Source of the DNA: Pontixanthobacter rizhaonensis
GTDB taxonomy: Bacteria > Pseudomonadota > Alphaproteobacteria > Sphingomonadales > Sphingomonadaceae
Length of the DNA: 64,000 nucleotides
NCBI RefSeq assembly: GCF_012972675.1
Contig: NZ_JABCRE010000002.1
Location: 62,001-126,000, forward strand
Reading direction: 5' to 3'
This document shows, piece by piece, positions 17,933 to 25,709 of this stretch. A program made the translations under genes and the position numbers. The stretch's first letter is position 1. Each line of letters opens with the position of its first letter. The notes under the pieces were generated by a model that did not search any database, was not told the origin of the DNA, and saw only the letters and a program-made list of their open reading frames with translations.

Positions 17933-18781
17933 TCACTCTCGCTCGGCGAACATTTCCTGGATCATACCCTGCAAGTTGGGGTCGTAACGGGCGAGAACCA
18001 CCCAATCACTGACCGTTTCGTAGTGAGTGAGCAATTCGCCATTGGACCACCGGTGGATCGCATAAAGCGGCGGTTCCGTTGTAATCAGGTTGCGATTGTC
18101 TGGCGTTTCGGGATCAATCGGCCGCAAATCCATCGCCACCAGCGGCGCGACAGACGGAGTCACATTAAGTGGCACACCTCTGAATCGAGTGGAGATCGGC
18201 CGGTGCAAATGTCCGCAATGAATACCCAAAATCTGCGAGTGCCCTTCAATTGCATCAGCAAAGTTCAGCATCCATTGTTCTTCCGGGCCGGGATCCATCC
18301 ATCCAATACCCGATACAACTGGCGGATGATGCATGAAGATTAACGTAGGTGTTTCTGGATGCGCGGTAAGCTCTGCCTTGAGCCATTCGCGGCGCGTGTC
18401 GCAAAATCCGCCCCCATGTCTGCCAACTTCCAACGTATCAAGGAACACTATTCGCAAGCCGTCTTTCTCGACCGCATATTGCAGGAAGCCGTCATGCGTT
18501 GGTGTATCCGGGAAGGCGTGCAGCATCCCTTCGCGGCTGTCGTGATTACCGGGTATGGCGTAAATCGGCATCGGGCATTTTTCGAGCAGTGCCGCGGTCT
18601 TCTCAAAACTATCAATATCGCCATGATCCGTCAGGTCCCCGGTCAGCACAAGCATATCGATCGGATTGGGCGCGGACAGCATTCTATCCAGAGTCGCGCG
18701 GAACCGGATACGGTTCAATTCTTCCGGCTTGGCGTCGGGATCAAAGCCGATGTGGATATCGGTCATTTGCGCGATCAACAT
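17933..18781 (-). CDS. cpdA: CpdA-like 3',5'-cAMP phosphodiesterase (metallophosphoesterase)
   Basis: 282-residue cytoplasmic calcineurin-like phosphoesterase of the cyclic-AMP phosphodiesterase type. The two-metal motifs are complete: D8 and H10 (TDIHIG), G48-D49 (GDLTDHG), G78-N79-H80-D81 (GNHDSREG), HHPPV near residue 155 and the final GHLH near residue 195. This motif order fits CpdA-like class III phosphodiesterases, which hydrolyse cAMP to AMP. It lies 21 bases downstream of the FHA-decaheme gene on the same strand, so it is probably the last gene of that operon. Substrate is inferred from family similarity; a related phosphodiester could also be the target. Confidence 0.82.
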   Translation of the reverse strand: MLIAQMTDIHIGFDPDAKPEELNRIRFRATLDRMLSAPNPIDMLVLTGDLTDHGDIDSFEKTAALLEKCPMPIYAIPGNHDSREGMLHAFPDTPTHDGFLQYAVEKDGLRIVFLDTLEVGRHGGGFCDTRREWLKAELTAHPETPTLIFMHHPPVVSGIGWMDPGPEEQWMLNFADAIEGHSQILGIHCGHLHRPISTRFRGVPLNVTPSVAPLVAMDLRPIDPETPDNRNLITTEPPLYAIHRWSNGELLTHYETVSDWVVLARYDPNLQGMIQEMFAERE

Positions 18782-18802
18782 GATGTGTCCCTCCGCAGCA
18801 TA

Positions 18803-20563
18803 TTAGTCTGGCTTCCTGCTGATGAGTGCGACTGTATCGCTTCGGCCTTTATCTTTGCCCGGGGCACCTGGAACGGTCGAGGGGTGATAGGAATGGCACA
18901 TCGCGCAGCTGGAAGGGACTTCTGCCTGAGTGGCTTGCTCACCCAAGTGGCAGTCGCGGCAGATGGCGATATCCGGCATCAGAAGATCGGTGGCAGATTT
19001 GGATGTATCGGCAGCGTGGCAGGTCGTACAATCTTCCTGCTCATGCGCTTTGTGATCGAAATAGCCGTGCATGAAATAGCTGTCGCGCAGATGGACGGGC
19101 ATCACATCCGCTTTGCCATTATTGGTTGTTGGAATGTGGCACTCGCCGCAGACTCCATCGGGGGCGAGTGCCCTGTTGACGGCGATGTAAGATCGGGCGG
19201 GTCGGCCAAAGTTCTGATAATATCGCCCGCCTTGTGCATATTCACCCGGGCGGCGGCGGCCAGTGGTAACCGGGCGCCGCGGAGCGCGGTCCATCGCGCG
19301 TAGATCAGCTTGCATCTGCGCGACATTCCCATGGCGTAATGATCGGAAAGTTGTGCCGACACGGTCATAGACCAAGCTGTGGCAGCTCTCGCAATTCTCC
19401 TCCATATCGACCGGCAGGAAACTGTTCTTATCCGCTGTGGGGGTATGGCAGTCTGCGCAAACCAGACTGTCTCCATAGCCTTGCTTAGCACCGATATTGC
19501 TGGCCATCCGGGCGACACCGCCAGCCTTGTTCATGTGCAATTCGTGCGGGAACTTCAGGCCGTGCTGTTCTTTGGGATTTTTCGACAAAGATATGCGTGC
19601 AGTCGCGTCGCTACCCAATGTGGGGTGGAACACGGCCTGGAATTGCGGATGGGCATCCCCAAAATCGGCGGCATTGGCGAGCGCCGTATCGGTTAGGCGG
19701 CTATCCATACCGTCATGGCATTCAGCGCAAAATTTCTGTGCTGTCGGTTCCATCCGGCCAGCGCCTTCATGCTCGGTGTGGCAGGTAGTGCAGGAGCCTT
19801 GGCCTTCTTTGCCGAACATATCGGCAATTGCCCATTGGATCTCATCGCCCTTGGATAGCGGGCCCCGGCCAGTGTTCTGCCGCGGGATTTCCGCGTGATC
19901 GCCGATCCCTTCATGGCAGGTCAGGCAAGTTTCATCCCGCACCGATTGGAAGGGTTCGACATGGCACGCCTCGCAATTGTCTTCCAGCCCGTGATGCGCG
20001 GTGCTGAGAGCGCCCGTGCTCCAGCTGGCGTCCATCACGACTTGCCCAGCGCGGTCATAGTCACCAGTGACAGTAGAACGATTGAGGTGGGTGTAAATCG
20101 GGATCGCAAGGAAGGCGAGCAGGATCGCCGCCAGACCGGCCCAGGCCATTACGCGTTTGCTAGGCAGTGCGGCGGTGAGGGCAAAACCGGCTAGATTATC
20201 GTCCGCTTCGGGTGCAGCTTCAACTTGGCTGATGGTAATTGCCGGCGGTCCATCGCCATCCTGCGCGATTTGGAGCCGGTAAGCGCCAAAACCCAGTTCG
20301 CCCCCTGTTGAAGGATCAATGGTTGCGGCGCTTGTCTTGCGCCCGTCATGGGTGAACCCCATTGTGCCAGCGGCTTCGACGATTAACGAACCGGTTTCGG
20401 ATTGACGGATAGTGGCGTGGTTTTGCTCCACCGCCAGATCCGGCAAATGGATGTCATTTTCAGACGCACGGCCAATGGAAAGCGTCTTTTGCTCCGCCGT
20501 CCGGTCGCGAATAATCTCACGGCCGCTCGCGGTAAAATCGATGGTGCGGATCAGGAAAGTCAT
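18803..20563 (-). CDS. FHA-domain membrane-anchored decaheme cytochrome c
   Basis: 586 residues from ATG 20563; a longer frame would start at 20599, inside the preceding gene. Residues about 1-105 are an FHA domain (SIGRASENDIHL, then HATI). One membrane helix follows (about 138-158), then about 400 residues with ten CXXCH motifs: CEACH, CLTCH, CTTCH, CAECH, CADCH, CESCH, CGECH, CTTCH, CRDCH, CAMCH. The topology implies a cytoplasmic FHA and periplasmic hemes. The FHA keeps GR (31-32) and H49, but the conserved Ser of the SxxHA motif is Glu46. It begins 10 bases after the cytochrome b stop, in one operon. It likely receives electrons from cytochrome b. Confidence 0.85.
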   Translation of the reverse strand: MTFLIRTIDFTASGREIIRDRTAEQKTLSIGRASENDIHLPDLAVEQNHATIRQSETGSLIVEAAGTMGFTHDGRKTSAATIDPSTGGELGFGAYRLQIAQDGDGPPAITISQVEAAPEADDNLAGFALTAALPSKRVMAWAGLAAILLAFLAIPIYTHLNRSTVTGDYDRAGQVVMDASWSTGALSTAHHGLEDNCEACHVEPFQSVRDETCLTCHEGIGDHAEIPRQNTGRGPLSKGDEIQWAIADMFGKEGQGSCTTCHTEHEGAGRMEPTAQKFCAECHDGMDSRLTDTALANAADFGDAHPQFQAVFHPTLGSDATARISLSKNPKEQHGLKFPHELHMNKAGGVARMASNIGAKQGYGDSLVCADCHTPTADKNSFLPVDMEENCESCHSLVYDRVGTTFRSLRHGNVAQMQADLRAMDRAPRRPVTTGRRRPGEYAQGGRYYQNFGRPARSYIAVNRALAPDGVCGECHIPTTNNGKADVMPVHLRDSYFMHGYFDHKAHEQEDCTTCHAADTSKSATDLLMPDIAICRDCHLGEQATQAEVPSSCAMCHSYHPSTVPGAPGKDKGRSDTVALISRKPD

Positions 20564-20573
20564 GCTCGCTGCC

Positions 20574-21443
20574 TCACCAATAATAGAACACGCTGACAAT
20601 ATGCGCGGTCAGCGCAGCCAGCAGTGCAATCGTTGCAGGGATGTGGACGAACAACCAGACTTCGAGCAGCGCCTTATAACGCATATGCCGTCTGATCTGG
20701 CCAAGCTGTGATTTGCGCTTCCTTAGCAGGCTGGCGACTTTTTCTTCATGCTTGTTCAGCGCGCCATCGGGAAACGCTTTCAAAGCGCGTTTGGTGGCGC
20801 AGCGCGGATAGCTGCCAGTAAGCCGAGCCAACAGCCCAGCGCGAAACGCATCTTGCTGGGTTGCATTGATTACTGCGTCGGCTTCCATCCGGTCGAGCGG
20901 CTGGGCGGCGCTATCCAGTTGGCGGTCCAATGCGGCCAGACCTTCCACCATCTGCTTGCGGGTCATCTCCCGCATATTGTTGCTGAGCGCGCGGGGGAGG
21001 GCAGCATAGACTGAAATCCCGTAAATGCCCGATACGATCACCAGCATCATCAATGCCCATGCCAGCGTGTGGACATTCCAGCCCAATTGGAAGCCGGTGT
21101 GCATGGTGCCAATTACGATCAGCGCCAGCCCCAAATACACATGGGCGCTGGTCCACGCCTTCAGGCTCCATTTGCCTTCGCTGATATTACGCTTGCGAAT
21201 GCCCAAGACAGACAGCCAAGCGATCAGCAAAGCGCCGATCGTTCCCAGCGTATATCCGTACCACGTTCCGCCATTATGGCGCGGCTCTACATCAACCAAG
21301 AAGTATGAAATCACCACTATCAGGCACAACACGGCAGAGATTTTAAGCCACCGCATACGTTTATGCGCCAGAAAGCTCTCATGATCTGTATCGCGGCGTT
21401 TTTCCGCCTGTGCGAAGTTGCTACTGTCGGCTTTGCTCGCCAT
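20574..21443 (-). CDS. Cytochrome b-type membrane subunit with diheme ligand spacing
   Basis: 289 residues with about five membrane helices (roughly 33-51, 62-82, 98-118, 126-149, 260-286) and a 100-residue cytoplasmic-looking charged loop between the last two. His101 and His115 lie on one helix and His267 and His281 on another, each pair 14 apart. That is the classic bis-His spacing for two b hemes across the membrane. I do not recognise a named subfamily. Its start overlaps the stop of the flavo-iron-sulfur gene (TGATG), and the FHA-decaheme gene follows directly. It could pass electrons between the cytoplasmic enzyme and the periplasmic decaheme. Confidence 0.75.
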   Translation of the reverse strand: MASKADSSNFAQAEKRRDTDHESFLAHKRMRWLKISAVLCLIVVISYFLVDVEPRHNGGTWYGYTLGTIGALLIAWLSVLGIRKRNISEGKWSLKAWTSAHVYLGLALIVIGTMHTGFQLGWNVHTLAWALMMLVIVSGIYGISVYAALPRALSNNMREMTRKQMVEGLAALDRQLDSAAQPLDRMEADAVINATQQDAFRAGLLARLTGSYPRCATKRALKAFPDGALNKHEEKVASLLRKRKSQLGQIRRHMRYKALLEVWLFVHIPATIALLAALTAHIVSVFYYW

Positions 21444-23896
21444 CAGTCGACATCCTCCGCCAATTTGGTGAAGGTCAGGAATTTTTCAGGCGCAACACGG
21501 ATTGCTGCGCCAGTGGGGCAAGCGCGGACACAGGCAGGACCGCCATCAATCCCTGCACACATATCGCATTTGATCGCCAGCTTGGCTTGCTCAAGGCCCT
21601 TTTTCTGAGCCGTTTTCTTGCGCCAGCTATAGCTTGCTTCGCCCGGGCCGGGCCCTGCGCCGAACATCAACCATGATAGAAGCGATGGCTTTTTAGGCGG
21701 CTTGGGGTCCATCCGGATCACGCCATATGGGCAGTTCCGCTGGCAGTTCCCGCAACCGATGCAAGTCTCGTCGATAAACACTTCGCCGTCCGCGCCGCGT
21801 TTGATGGCATTGGGCGGACAATCCGCCATGCAATGCGGGTGCTCGCAGTGGCGGCAGGATGTTGGAACGTGCAGATGGGCATAGGTCCGGCCCGCTTCCC
21901 GGTCGAGCCGGCTCAATCCCTCGTGACTATCTGCGCAGGCTTTCTCGCAATTGTCGCAGCCCACGCATAACGTCTCGTCGATCAACAGCACATCGGTGGC
22001 TTCACCAATCCCGTTATCAATCAGGAATTTGGCGGTTTCGGAATACATATCAACCGCACCGCTAAAGCTCTCTTTGCGTTCCTCGACAAAGGCATTGATC
22101 TGGCGGCGGGATGCCATGTCAGCCAGCGCGCGCTCGCGAACTTTCGGATTGCGTTCCAGCAAGCGCATAAATGCATCGCCGGGGAATTTGATCACTTCCG
22201 ATTTGATCGCGGCTTTGACGGTCGCGCTGCGGCGGTTGCCGTCGATGACTGCCATTTCGCCAAAATATGAACCGGCGGGCAGGTAAGACAGGAAAACCGG
22301 TTTTCCGCCAATGGTTTTTTCGACGATCATCGATCCGCGTTGGATAACGTAGAAATCGGTATCGTCGGCATCCTCTTCGATCACATTCTGACCAGCCCGG
22401 ATTTCGACCGCTTCCGCCGCTTCAACCATTTCGGTAACATCTTGCGGGGTTAGGCCGGAACCGAACATTTGCAGCAATTGCCGTTCAATCGTGATCTGGC
22501 GGACGGCGCGATCTGCGGTTGGGGCGGTTGCGAGAAGTTTAAGCGCCGCTGTCCGCGACAGTTCGAGCGTTATAACCGGCTCCGCTGCGCGTACGGTTGA
22601 ACCGCGGCGGCGGCCAGAGATCAAGCCGACTTCACCAAAGATAGAGCCTCGGCCGATCGGGACTGTAATCGAAGTATCAGCGGGATTGACCTCGACCGAT
22701 ACGGACCCTTCGGCAATGGCGAACATGGAAGAGCCCGGGTCATTGCGCACAAATATCACGTCACCCGCATCGAAAGCAGCGACGCTGCCATCCAGCATCA
22801 ATTCACGCATTTGCAGCGGTGAAAGTTCCCGCAAAATCACGATATTTTCCCGGAACACTTCCAGCCATTCATCGACCGATCTGTTGCCGGGTAGTGCAGA
22901 GAATTTTTCTGCCAGGATCGGTTCGTCGGCCGGTTTTAAGTCAGCATTACCGTTCAAGAACTCGACCACGTCATAGCCTTGATTCATGCAGTGCTTGATC
23001 AGCGGATATCCGGCCAATGCGCCGATAACATGGATGCCCTGCTGGGTGGTTTCAAAGCTGGGGCTGAGCTTGGGGAAAGCGCTGCGTTCTTCGCTGGTAA
23101 ACTCAATACCGCATTTTTCGACAAACCCGCGTGGCGGCTGGGATCCTGTCCGCGCAATAATCCGGTCGCAGGGAATGGTTTCTGCTCCGTCACGGGTTTC
23201 CAGCACAAGCTGTTTGTCGCGCACATCGGTCGGCGTCGTTTCCCGCCGGACAGATATGCGGCCATCGCGTTCTGCTTCTTCCAGCAATGTCACATTGGCG
23301 GGTTTCGCACGGGCAAATTCAGCACTGCGATTGAGGATCGTTACGATGTTGCGCTGTGCCGGGTCGGCTGCCAGCCCTAAGGCGTTTTCGATCCCCGCAT
23401 CGCCCGAACCGACCACTGTGATTTGCTCGTCAAAATACTCGCCGGGGTCATCCAATTGATATTGGATATGCGGCATATCGGCGCCGGGACAGCGCAGCTT
23501 GTTGGGATTGCCTTGGGTGCCGATGGCCATGATAACCGCCTCGGCCTGGATTGTCTCACCGCCCTTGATTTCGATAGTGAACGCGCCCGTGGTTCCGGTA
23601 ATCGCGGTGACTTCTGAATTCAGCCGGACATTGGCTTTGCATTCTTCGATCTGGCGGTCCCACGTGTCCAAAATAAATTCACGTTTGCCGGCATCAAAAT
23701 CAACGTCGCTGCGCAGCACCAGATTGCTGGGCGTCGCCATCACGTGCTTGCCCTTCTGGTATTTGTATATTGTGTCGGAGAGGTGATCGGTCTTTTCGAT
23801 CAGGATATGGCTCATCCCCAACTGCGCCGCACGCGCGGCTGCTGAGAGCCCGGCTGGCCCAGATCCAACAATCGCTACGCGGTACGTTTCCGGCAT
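21443..23896 (-). CDS. FAD/NAD(P) oxidoreductase fused to two cNMP-binding domains and a four-cluster ferredoxin
   Basis: 817-residue cytoplasmic fusion, start ATG 23896 behind GGGGGGA. Residues 1-310 are a thioredoxin-reductase-like flavoprotein: FAD motif GSGPAG (11-16) and a second Rossmann motif VVGSGDAGIE near 162. No CXXC redox disulfide is visible, so it is unlikely to be a thioredoxin reductase. Two cyclic-nucleotide-binding domains follow (about 360-470 and 475-600). The second keeps the phosphate-binding cassette GEMAV...NRRSATV (about 546-562); the first is looser (GEVGL...RRRGSTV). Residues about 640-800 hold 16 cysteines in four ferredoxin sets (CVGCDNCEKAC, CRHCEHPHCMADC, CIGCGNCQRNC, and CDMC with CVRAC). 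It leads an operon with cytochrome b and FHA-decaheme. Electron direction is not shown. Confidence 0.88.
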   Translation of the reverse strand: MPETYRVAIVGSGPAGLSAAARAAQLGMSHILIEKTDHLSDTIYKYQKGKHVMATPSNLVLRSDVDFDAGKREFILDTWDRQIEECKANVRLNSEVTAITGTTGAFTIEIKGGETIQAEAVIMAIGTQGNPNKLRCPGADMPHIQYQLDDPGEYFDEQITVVGSGDAGIENALGLAADPAQRNIVTILNRSAEFARAKPANVTLLEEAERDGRISVRRETTPTDVRDKQLVLETRDGAETIPCDRIIARTGSQPPRGFVEKCGIEFTSEERSAFPKLSPSFETTQQGIHVIGALAGYPLIKHCMNQGYDVVEFLNGNADLKPADEPILAEKFSALPGNRSVDEWLEVFRENIVILRELSPLQMRELMLDGSVAAFDAGDVIFVRNDPGSSMFAIAEGSVSVEVNPADTSITVPIGRGSIFGEVGLISGRRRGSTVRAAEPVITLELSRTAALKLLATAPTADRAVRQITIERQLLQMFGSGLTPQDVTEMVEAAEAVEIRAGQNVIEEDADDTDFYVIQRGSMIVEKTIGGKPVFLSYLPAGSYFGEMAVIDGNRRSATVKAAIKSEVIKFPGDAFMRLLERNPKVRERALADMASRRQINAFVEERKESFSGAVDMYSETAKFLIDNGIGEATDVLLIDETLCVGCDNCEKACADSHEGLSRLDREAGRTYAHLHVPTSCRHCEHPHCMADCPPNAIKRGADGEVFIDETCIGCGNCQRNCPYGVIRMDPKPPKKPSLLSWLMFGAGPGPGEASYSWRKKTAQKKGLEQAKLAIKCDMCAGIDGGPACVRACPTGAAIRVAPEKFLTFTKLAEDVD

Positions 23897-24022
23897 TCAT
23901 CCCCCCGATGATCCCGCAACTTTACAAAGTCAGTCTGGCGATAATAGGCATTTCGCGACAATTCGCCAGAGCAAACATCCTGCCAATTGCCAGCCCATTT
24001 TTTCGCTGTTAGCCAACAGCCT

Positions 24023-24952
24023 ATGACTGAAGAAACCAAACAGAATTCGAGCGGCGGCGGTGTCTCCCGTAAAAGCCTTGGCATATTGCTGGCGGCTGTG
24101 GTGCTGGCCGGCGGTGCGATTGGATACCGGGTGCTGTCGGGCGACCCGTCCGAAGTGGCGGAAGTGGCGACGGCGGAGGGGCCGCCAACACTTGAATCGC
24201 TCCGCGCCGCGGCGGAGAAAGACCCGCTCAACGCCGGAGCGTGGCAGGAATTGGGCTTCGCCTATTATGAAAGCGGTCAGTTTGAAGATGCCGCCAAGGC
24301 ATATCGGCAAGCGATTGAGGGTGATGACACCAATGCAGTGCTGTGGTCATCGTTAGGCGAAGCGCGTTTGATGGCGAGCGAAAGCGATCCGATGCCCAAC
24401 GCAGCGGTGACAGCGTTTGAAAAGGCAATCGGCCTTGACCCAACCGATGCGCGTGCGCGGTATTTTCTGGCGGTGAAGAAAGATCTGGAGGGCGACCATC
24501 AGGGGGCCATCAATGATTGGGCAGCATTGCTCAAAGACACACCGCCCGGCGCACCGTGGGAAGCCAACCTACGCCAGACCATTGTCCAAGTTGGCAAGAT
24601 CAATAATATTGCTGTCGATAGTGCCATTGCGAAGGCGGATGAGGGGCGGCCAGCTGCACCCCAGTTGACGGCTGGCAATGCAATTCCCGGGCCTTCGCAA
24701 GAACAAATCGCGGCAGCCAGCGCCATTTCCCCGACCGATCAACGCGGTATGGCGGAAGGCATGGTCGAAAGTCTGGACGGCAAGCTGCGTGCCAATCCGA
24801 ACAACCCTGATGGCTGGGTCATGCTCATGCGCAGCCGGATGACTTTGGGGCAGCCCGACAAGGCGTCTCAGGCATTAAAAGATGCTGTGGCTGCCAATCC
24901 GGATGACGCCGAACGGCTTAAGCGGGAAGCGGCTGCGCTGGGCGTGCCGTGA
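24023..24952 (+). CDS. CcmI/CycH-like TPR protein (cytochrome c biogenesis)
   Basis: 309 residues from ATG 24023; an upstream in-frame start at 23987 adds a segment without sense. One N-terminal membrane helix (about 18-36) is followed by tetratricopeptide repeats: AWQELGFAYYESGQFEDAAKAYRQAI, then further repeats around 95-150 and a final one near 255-300 (GWVMLMRSRMTLGQPDKA). Such anchored TPR proteins include CcmI/CycH, the chaperone that brings apocytochrome to heme lyase. Divergent position next to the multiheme cluster fits that role. Other TPR functions cannot be excluded. Confidence 0.7.
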   Translation: MTEETKQNSSGGGVSRKSLGILLAAVVLAGGAIGYRVLSGDPSEVAEVATAEGPPTLESLRAAAEKDPLNAGAWQELGFAYYESGQFEDAAKAYRQAIEGDDTNAVLWSSLGEARLMASESDPMPNAAVTAFEKAIGLDPTDARARYFLAVKKDLEGDHQGAINDWAALLKDTPPGAPWEANLRQTIVQVGKINNIAVDSAIAKADEGRPAAPQLTAGNAIPGPSQEQIAAASAISPTDQRGMAEGMVESLDGKLRANPNNPDGWVMLMRSRMTLGQPDKASQALKDAVAANPDDAERLKREAAALGVP

Positions 24953-24971
24953 CCCATTCATCGGGCCGACC

Positions 24972-25709
24972 ATGCGCATAATTTTCAGCCGGAAGGGCTT
25001 TGACAGCGCGGCTGGCGGCGGCGCTTCACCGATAGTGGATGGCTGCCCGATTAGTTTACCGATCCCCAGCGGCGGGCACTCGGTCACTACCTATGCTGAT
25101 CTGGGGCTTGCTGAATTGGCCCATGCGGCAAGCCGGGGCAGGGTGACAGGCGAGGACTTCTGCCATCACGATCCCATGTTTCGCGATGATGGTACGTGCC
25201 TGTTTGGCCAATGCAGCGCCGCGCAAACCCATCTCGCCAATCAGGGTGTGGGCATCGGTGATATATTCGTGTTTTTTGGCCTGTTTCGGGAAGAGGCGAC
25301 GGGTGAGCCGCATCACCGCATCTTTGGCTATCAGATCATAGAGCGGATCGTTGATCTGACGCAATGCAGCGATACTGAACGGCAGAAATTTGCCGCCATC
25401 GGCCATCCGCACGCGCTGGGCCTGCACGCCAAGAATGACGTGATCTATGTGGGCGAAGGACAAACCGCGCGGCATGATGGTGCGGGGCTAAGACTGACTG
25501 TGGCGGGCGGCCCGCCCAGCCTATGGCACCGTCCCGCCTGGTTGAAGCGAGGCGGATTGTCTTACCACGATCGGGCAGATCGCTGGCTGCGGGGAGGCCG
25601 CCTGCGTAGTGTCGCACGTGGTCAGGAATTCGTCGCGAATATTGGACGCCGCAGCGCGCCGCGGTTGTGGCTGGATCAGATCCTGACCGAGATTAATAGG
25701 TCCCGATAA
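24972..25709 (+). CDS. Nmad3-family protein (nucleotide modification associated domain 3)
   Basis: About 245 residues, start ATG 24972, 20 bases after the TPR gene. The N-terminus MRIIFSRKGFDSAAGGGASPI followed by CPISLPIPSG is the hallmark of the Nmad3 family, known from comparative genomics of modified-DNA phages and bacteria. The middle holds GVGIGDIFVFFGLFRE and the end NIGRRSAPRLWLDQIL, typical of the family. Biochemical activity of Nmad3 is not established. No methyltransferase, base hypermodification enzyme or restriction gene lies nearby, so it is an orphan copy. The end overlaps convergent mmsB by 17 bases. Confidence 0.72.
   Translation: MRIIFSRKGFDSAAGGGASPIVDGCPISLPIPSGGHSVTTYADLGLAELAHAASRGRVTGEDFCHHDPMFRDDGTCLFGQCSAAQTHLANQGVGIGDIFVFFGLFREEATGEPHHRIFGYQIIERIVDLTQCSDTERQKFAAIGHPHALGLHAKNDVIYVGEGQTARHDGAGLRLTVAGGPPSLWHRPAWLKRGGLSYHDRADRWLRGGRLRSVARGQEFVANIGRRSAPRLWLDQILTEINRSR

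Noticed and set aside
18359-19303. 314-codon plus-strand open frame across cpdA and the FHA-decaheme gene
   Set aside because: Spans two real genes in antisense; both have intact motifs in the opposite strand.
21443-23896. Calling the fusion a thioredoxin-disulfide reductase
   Set aside because: No CXXC redox pair is visible in the flavoprotein part.
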